Notes under the pieces: generated by a model | Database searches by the model: none | Told to the model about the DNA's origin: nothing | The model's input: the letters and a program-made list of their open reading frames with translations, nothing else | NCBI GenBank assembly: GCA_036733985.1 | Contig: DAIMZM010000099.1 | Location: 1-8,159 of the forward strand | From: DAIMZM01 sp036733985 | GTDB taxonomy: Bacteria > Bacillota > Dehalobacteriia > UBA4068 | DNA: 8,159 bases | Direction: 5' to 3' | In this document: positions 6,778 to 8,159 of the stretch, piece by piece | How the letters are laid out: each line of letters starts with the position of its first letter | Position numbering within the stretch: the stretch's first letter is position 1 | Program-made: the position numbers and the translations under genes

Positions 6778-7113
6778 CTATTTTGTGTCCACTTCGATCC
6801 ACAGGCAGACGCAGTCTTGATCGGAATGATTTTCACTGCGATGTTCCTCTCCCCCAGGGGTAAAAATCGCGCCGCCGGTGGGGATCTCAAAAGACTGGTC
6901 ATGGGTGAAACAGGTTAGCGAACCGGAATACACAAAGGAATACTCATCGCCTTCATGCGCTGAAAACGGAGTTGAACCACCCGCCGGCAGCACAGCGACC
7001 CCCATCTGGACACGCTTGCCGCCGGGCAAACCATTGACTGCCCCGAAAAAGTCGAGAACGCCGGCGTTAGGCGCAAACTGCCCATTGCCGATAGTTTTGT
7101 CAACGACGATCAT
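6778..7113 (-). CDS. Small single-domain cupin protein of unknown function
   Basis: This 111-residue protein is a cupin_2-type beta-barrel covering almost its whole length. Both cupin motifs are clear. Motif 1 spans Gly45 to Gly64 with exact family spacing, retaining His53 and Glu57 but having Ser51 where the first metal-binding His is expected. Motif 2 spans Gly80 to Asn95 (P-G-G-E-E-H-R-S-E-N at 86-95) and supplies His91. Three of the four usual metal ligands are therefore present. Such proteins can be metal-dependent enzymes (dioxygenases, isomerases) or small-ligand sensors, and the sequence does not decide which. The ATG at 7113 follows AGGAGG (7121-7126) at 7 nt. It lies 92 bp after the M29/NicX-like gene and 171 bp before the binding-protein gene, on the same strand, so it may be co-transcribed with either. 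Confidence 0.85.
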   Translation of the reverse strand: MIVVDKTIGNGQFAPNAGVLDFFGAVNGLPGGKRVQMGVAVLPAGGSTPFSAHEGDEYSFVYSGSLTCFTHDQSFEIPTGGAIFTPGGEEHRSENHSDQDCVCLWIEVDTK

Positions 7114-7205
7114 CGTAAAGCCTCCTGAATAAATGTTTGATGGTCATGGCAGGAACCGGACGCCTTCGGCTGTAGCCATACAACAGGCCGCAAACAACGT
7201 ATGTT

Positions 7206-8159
7206 TTACTTGCCTAGCCGGGAGGCCAGGCGTTTCAATTCCGGGTCTACCGGATCGCCCCTATCAATAATCAGCTTGCCGTCCAGATAAACACTGGTGT
7301 TCAGGGATACGCCGTCGGTATGGGAAGAAGCCATGATGCCGTCGGGCGCGGCCGGGCAGGGGGCGACGGAACCAAAACCCCATTGAGAGCAGCCCCAGAT
7401 ACGCTCGTCCTCGCCCACCATACCGGTGAGCTTGGCGCCGGGATGGAAACCATAGCAGACATGGGACACCCGCAGCATTTGCGGATCATTGAAATCGCGG
7501 AGAAACTTGTCCCAGGCCCGGGCAGCGGAACCGCCTTCGATCTTGACGATGGAGCCCTTCTCCATAGTGACCTTGACCGGGGAATCCACCGCGCCGATCT
7601 GCGGTACCAGCGAGGCGTCGAAGACGATGGTGCCGTTAACGGTATCGAAATCCGGCTCCCAACCAATCTGGCCGGGCATCTGGAAGATACCGGGATGATC
7701 CATCAGGCCGCTGTCGCAGCAGATGAGGCGCTTATCATCCGGGAAGTTGTCGAATTCCACGTCCTGGCCCAGCTCGGTGGTAAGGCGCACGTGACGGGCC
7801 TGGTTGGTCATAGCGGCCAGGGTGCTGAGAAATTGGTGGAGGGCCTCGAATTCCAGACGGCCGAACATGCGGACGAATTGATCGCAGGTCAGGCCCGGCA
7901 GCACCATCTCCCGCAGCTTCTTATTGGCGGCGAACACGTCGTGGCAGAGCTGGGAGTAAAAGATATACATATAATTGTATTCGATCCAGGCGTCCGCCTC
8001 TTTTAAGGCGCCCAAGATGGCGGGTGAAGGCAGAAAATCGTCCACCATGTTGGCCGTCCCCAGGGGGGTGGCGCAGCTGATGACCATGGGCTTGGCGCCC
8101 ACGCTGAAGGCCGCGGCGGCAGTAGCGTTGACCACGCGCATATCGCTCCAGGTATCGCA
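7206..8159 (-). CDS. M29 aminopeptidase-like / NicX-like metalloenzyme, 5'-truncated
   Basis: The frame is open to the window edge and reads CDTWSD before the first visible Met (8141). That matches the family N-terminal strand (typically a TD-x-x-x-D-x-R-V-V pattern), so the true start lies outside and about 35-40 residues are probably missing. The 317 visible residues follow the layout of proteins related to M29 aminopeptidases and to NicX, the 2,5-dihydroxypyridine 5,6-dioxygenase. Landmarks are RHVRLTTELGQDVEF, the DHPGIFQMPGQIG segment, VNGTIVFDAS, KGSIVKIEGG, SHVCYGFHPGAKL and near the end SSHTDGVSLNTSVYLDG. NicX binds iron through His265, His318 and Asp320. Here His-x-Asp is HTD (codons 7322-7314), and the His of SHVCYG or GFHPG is the probable third ligand. 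Relatives are often labelled leucyl aminopeptidase without proof. Whether this one cleaves peptides or opens a ring cannot be told from sequence. It ends 92 bp before the cupin gene. Confidence 0.75.
   Translation of the reverse strand, partial: CDTWSDMRVVNATAAAAFSVGAKPMVISCATPLGTANMVDDFLPSPAILGALKEADAWIEYNYMYIFYSQLCHDVFAANKKLREMVLPGLTCDQFVRMFGRLEFEALHQFLSTLAAMTNQARHVRLTTELGQDVEFDNFPDDKRLICCDSGLMDHPGIFQMPGQIGWEPDFDTVNGTIVFDASLVPQIGAVDSPVKVTMEKGSIVKIEGGSAARAWDKFLRDFNDPQMLRVSHVCYGFHPGAKLTGMVGEDERIWGCSQWGFGSVAPCPAAPDGIMASSHTDGVSLNTSVYLDGKLIIDRGDPVDPELKRLASRLGK

Noticed and set aside
7114..7205. Short GCC-GAA-GGC and GGCT-AC-AGCC hairpins between the NicX-like and cupin genes
   Set aside because: The stems are 3-4 bp and no T-tract follows. 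Nothing supports a terminator, riboswitch or small RNA.

Overview
All seven genes in this window read on the minus strand, so transcription runs from high to low coordinates. The DNA looks GC-rich. Shine-Dalgarno sequences are strong (AGGAGG-type) before most genes, GTG and TTG starts occur beside ATG, and the solute-binding protein carries a lipoprotein signal. Together these suggest a GC-rich Bacillota such as a clostridial or related anaerobe. That placement is inference and no taxonomic marker is present.

Reading in transcription order: (1) 8159-7206 is the 5'-truncated gene of a protein resembling M29 aminopeptidases and NicX, a mononuclear iron dioxygenase. (2) 7113-6778 is a small single-domain cupin. 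(3) A 171-bp non-coding stretch (6777-6607) precedes the next gene. (4) 6606-4921 is a family 5 extracellular solute-binding lipoprotein of a peptide-type (Opp/Dpp) ABC importer. (5) An 84-bp gap follows and holds a strong GC-rich hairpin (4872-4906) with no T-tract. (6) 4836-3826 and 3804-2938 are the two permeases. (7) 2938-1958 and 1931-858 are the two ATPases, of OppD and OppF type. (8) 861-1 is arginine deiminase, cut off by the window edge before its catalytic cysteine.

From the first permease to the deiminase the genes are tightly packed: a 21-bp gap, a TAATG overlap, a 26-bp gap and an ATGA overlap. This is one translationally linked unit. The deiminase gene is therefore very likely co-expressed with the importer. 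The simplest reading is uptake of a peptide or another nitrogen-rich solute, followed by hydrolysis (possibly by the M29/NicX-like enzyme) and deimination of free arginine to citrulline and ammonia. The substrate is not shown by the sequence. The two upstream genes may belong to a separate transcript.

I found no mobile elements, CRISPR arrays, tRNA or rRNA genes or recognisable riboswitches. The 92-bp gap 7114-7205 has no gene and no convincing terminator. The system is mostly a recognisable transporter plus catabolic cassette. The less usual points are the deiminase partner, a degenerate ABC signature motif in the second ATPase, and the NicX-like/cupin pair upstream.
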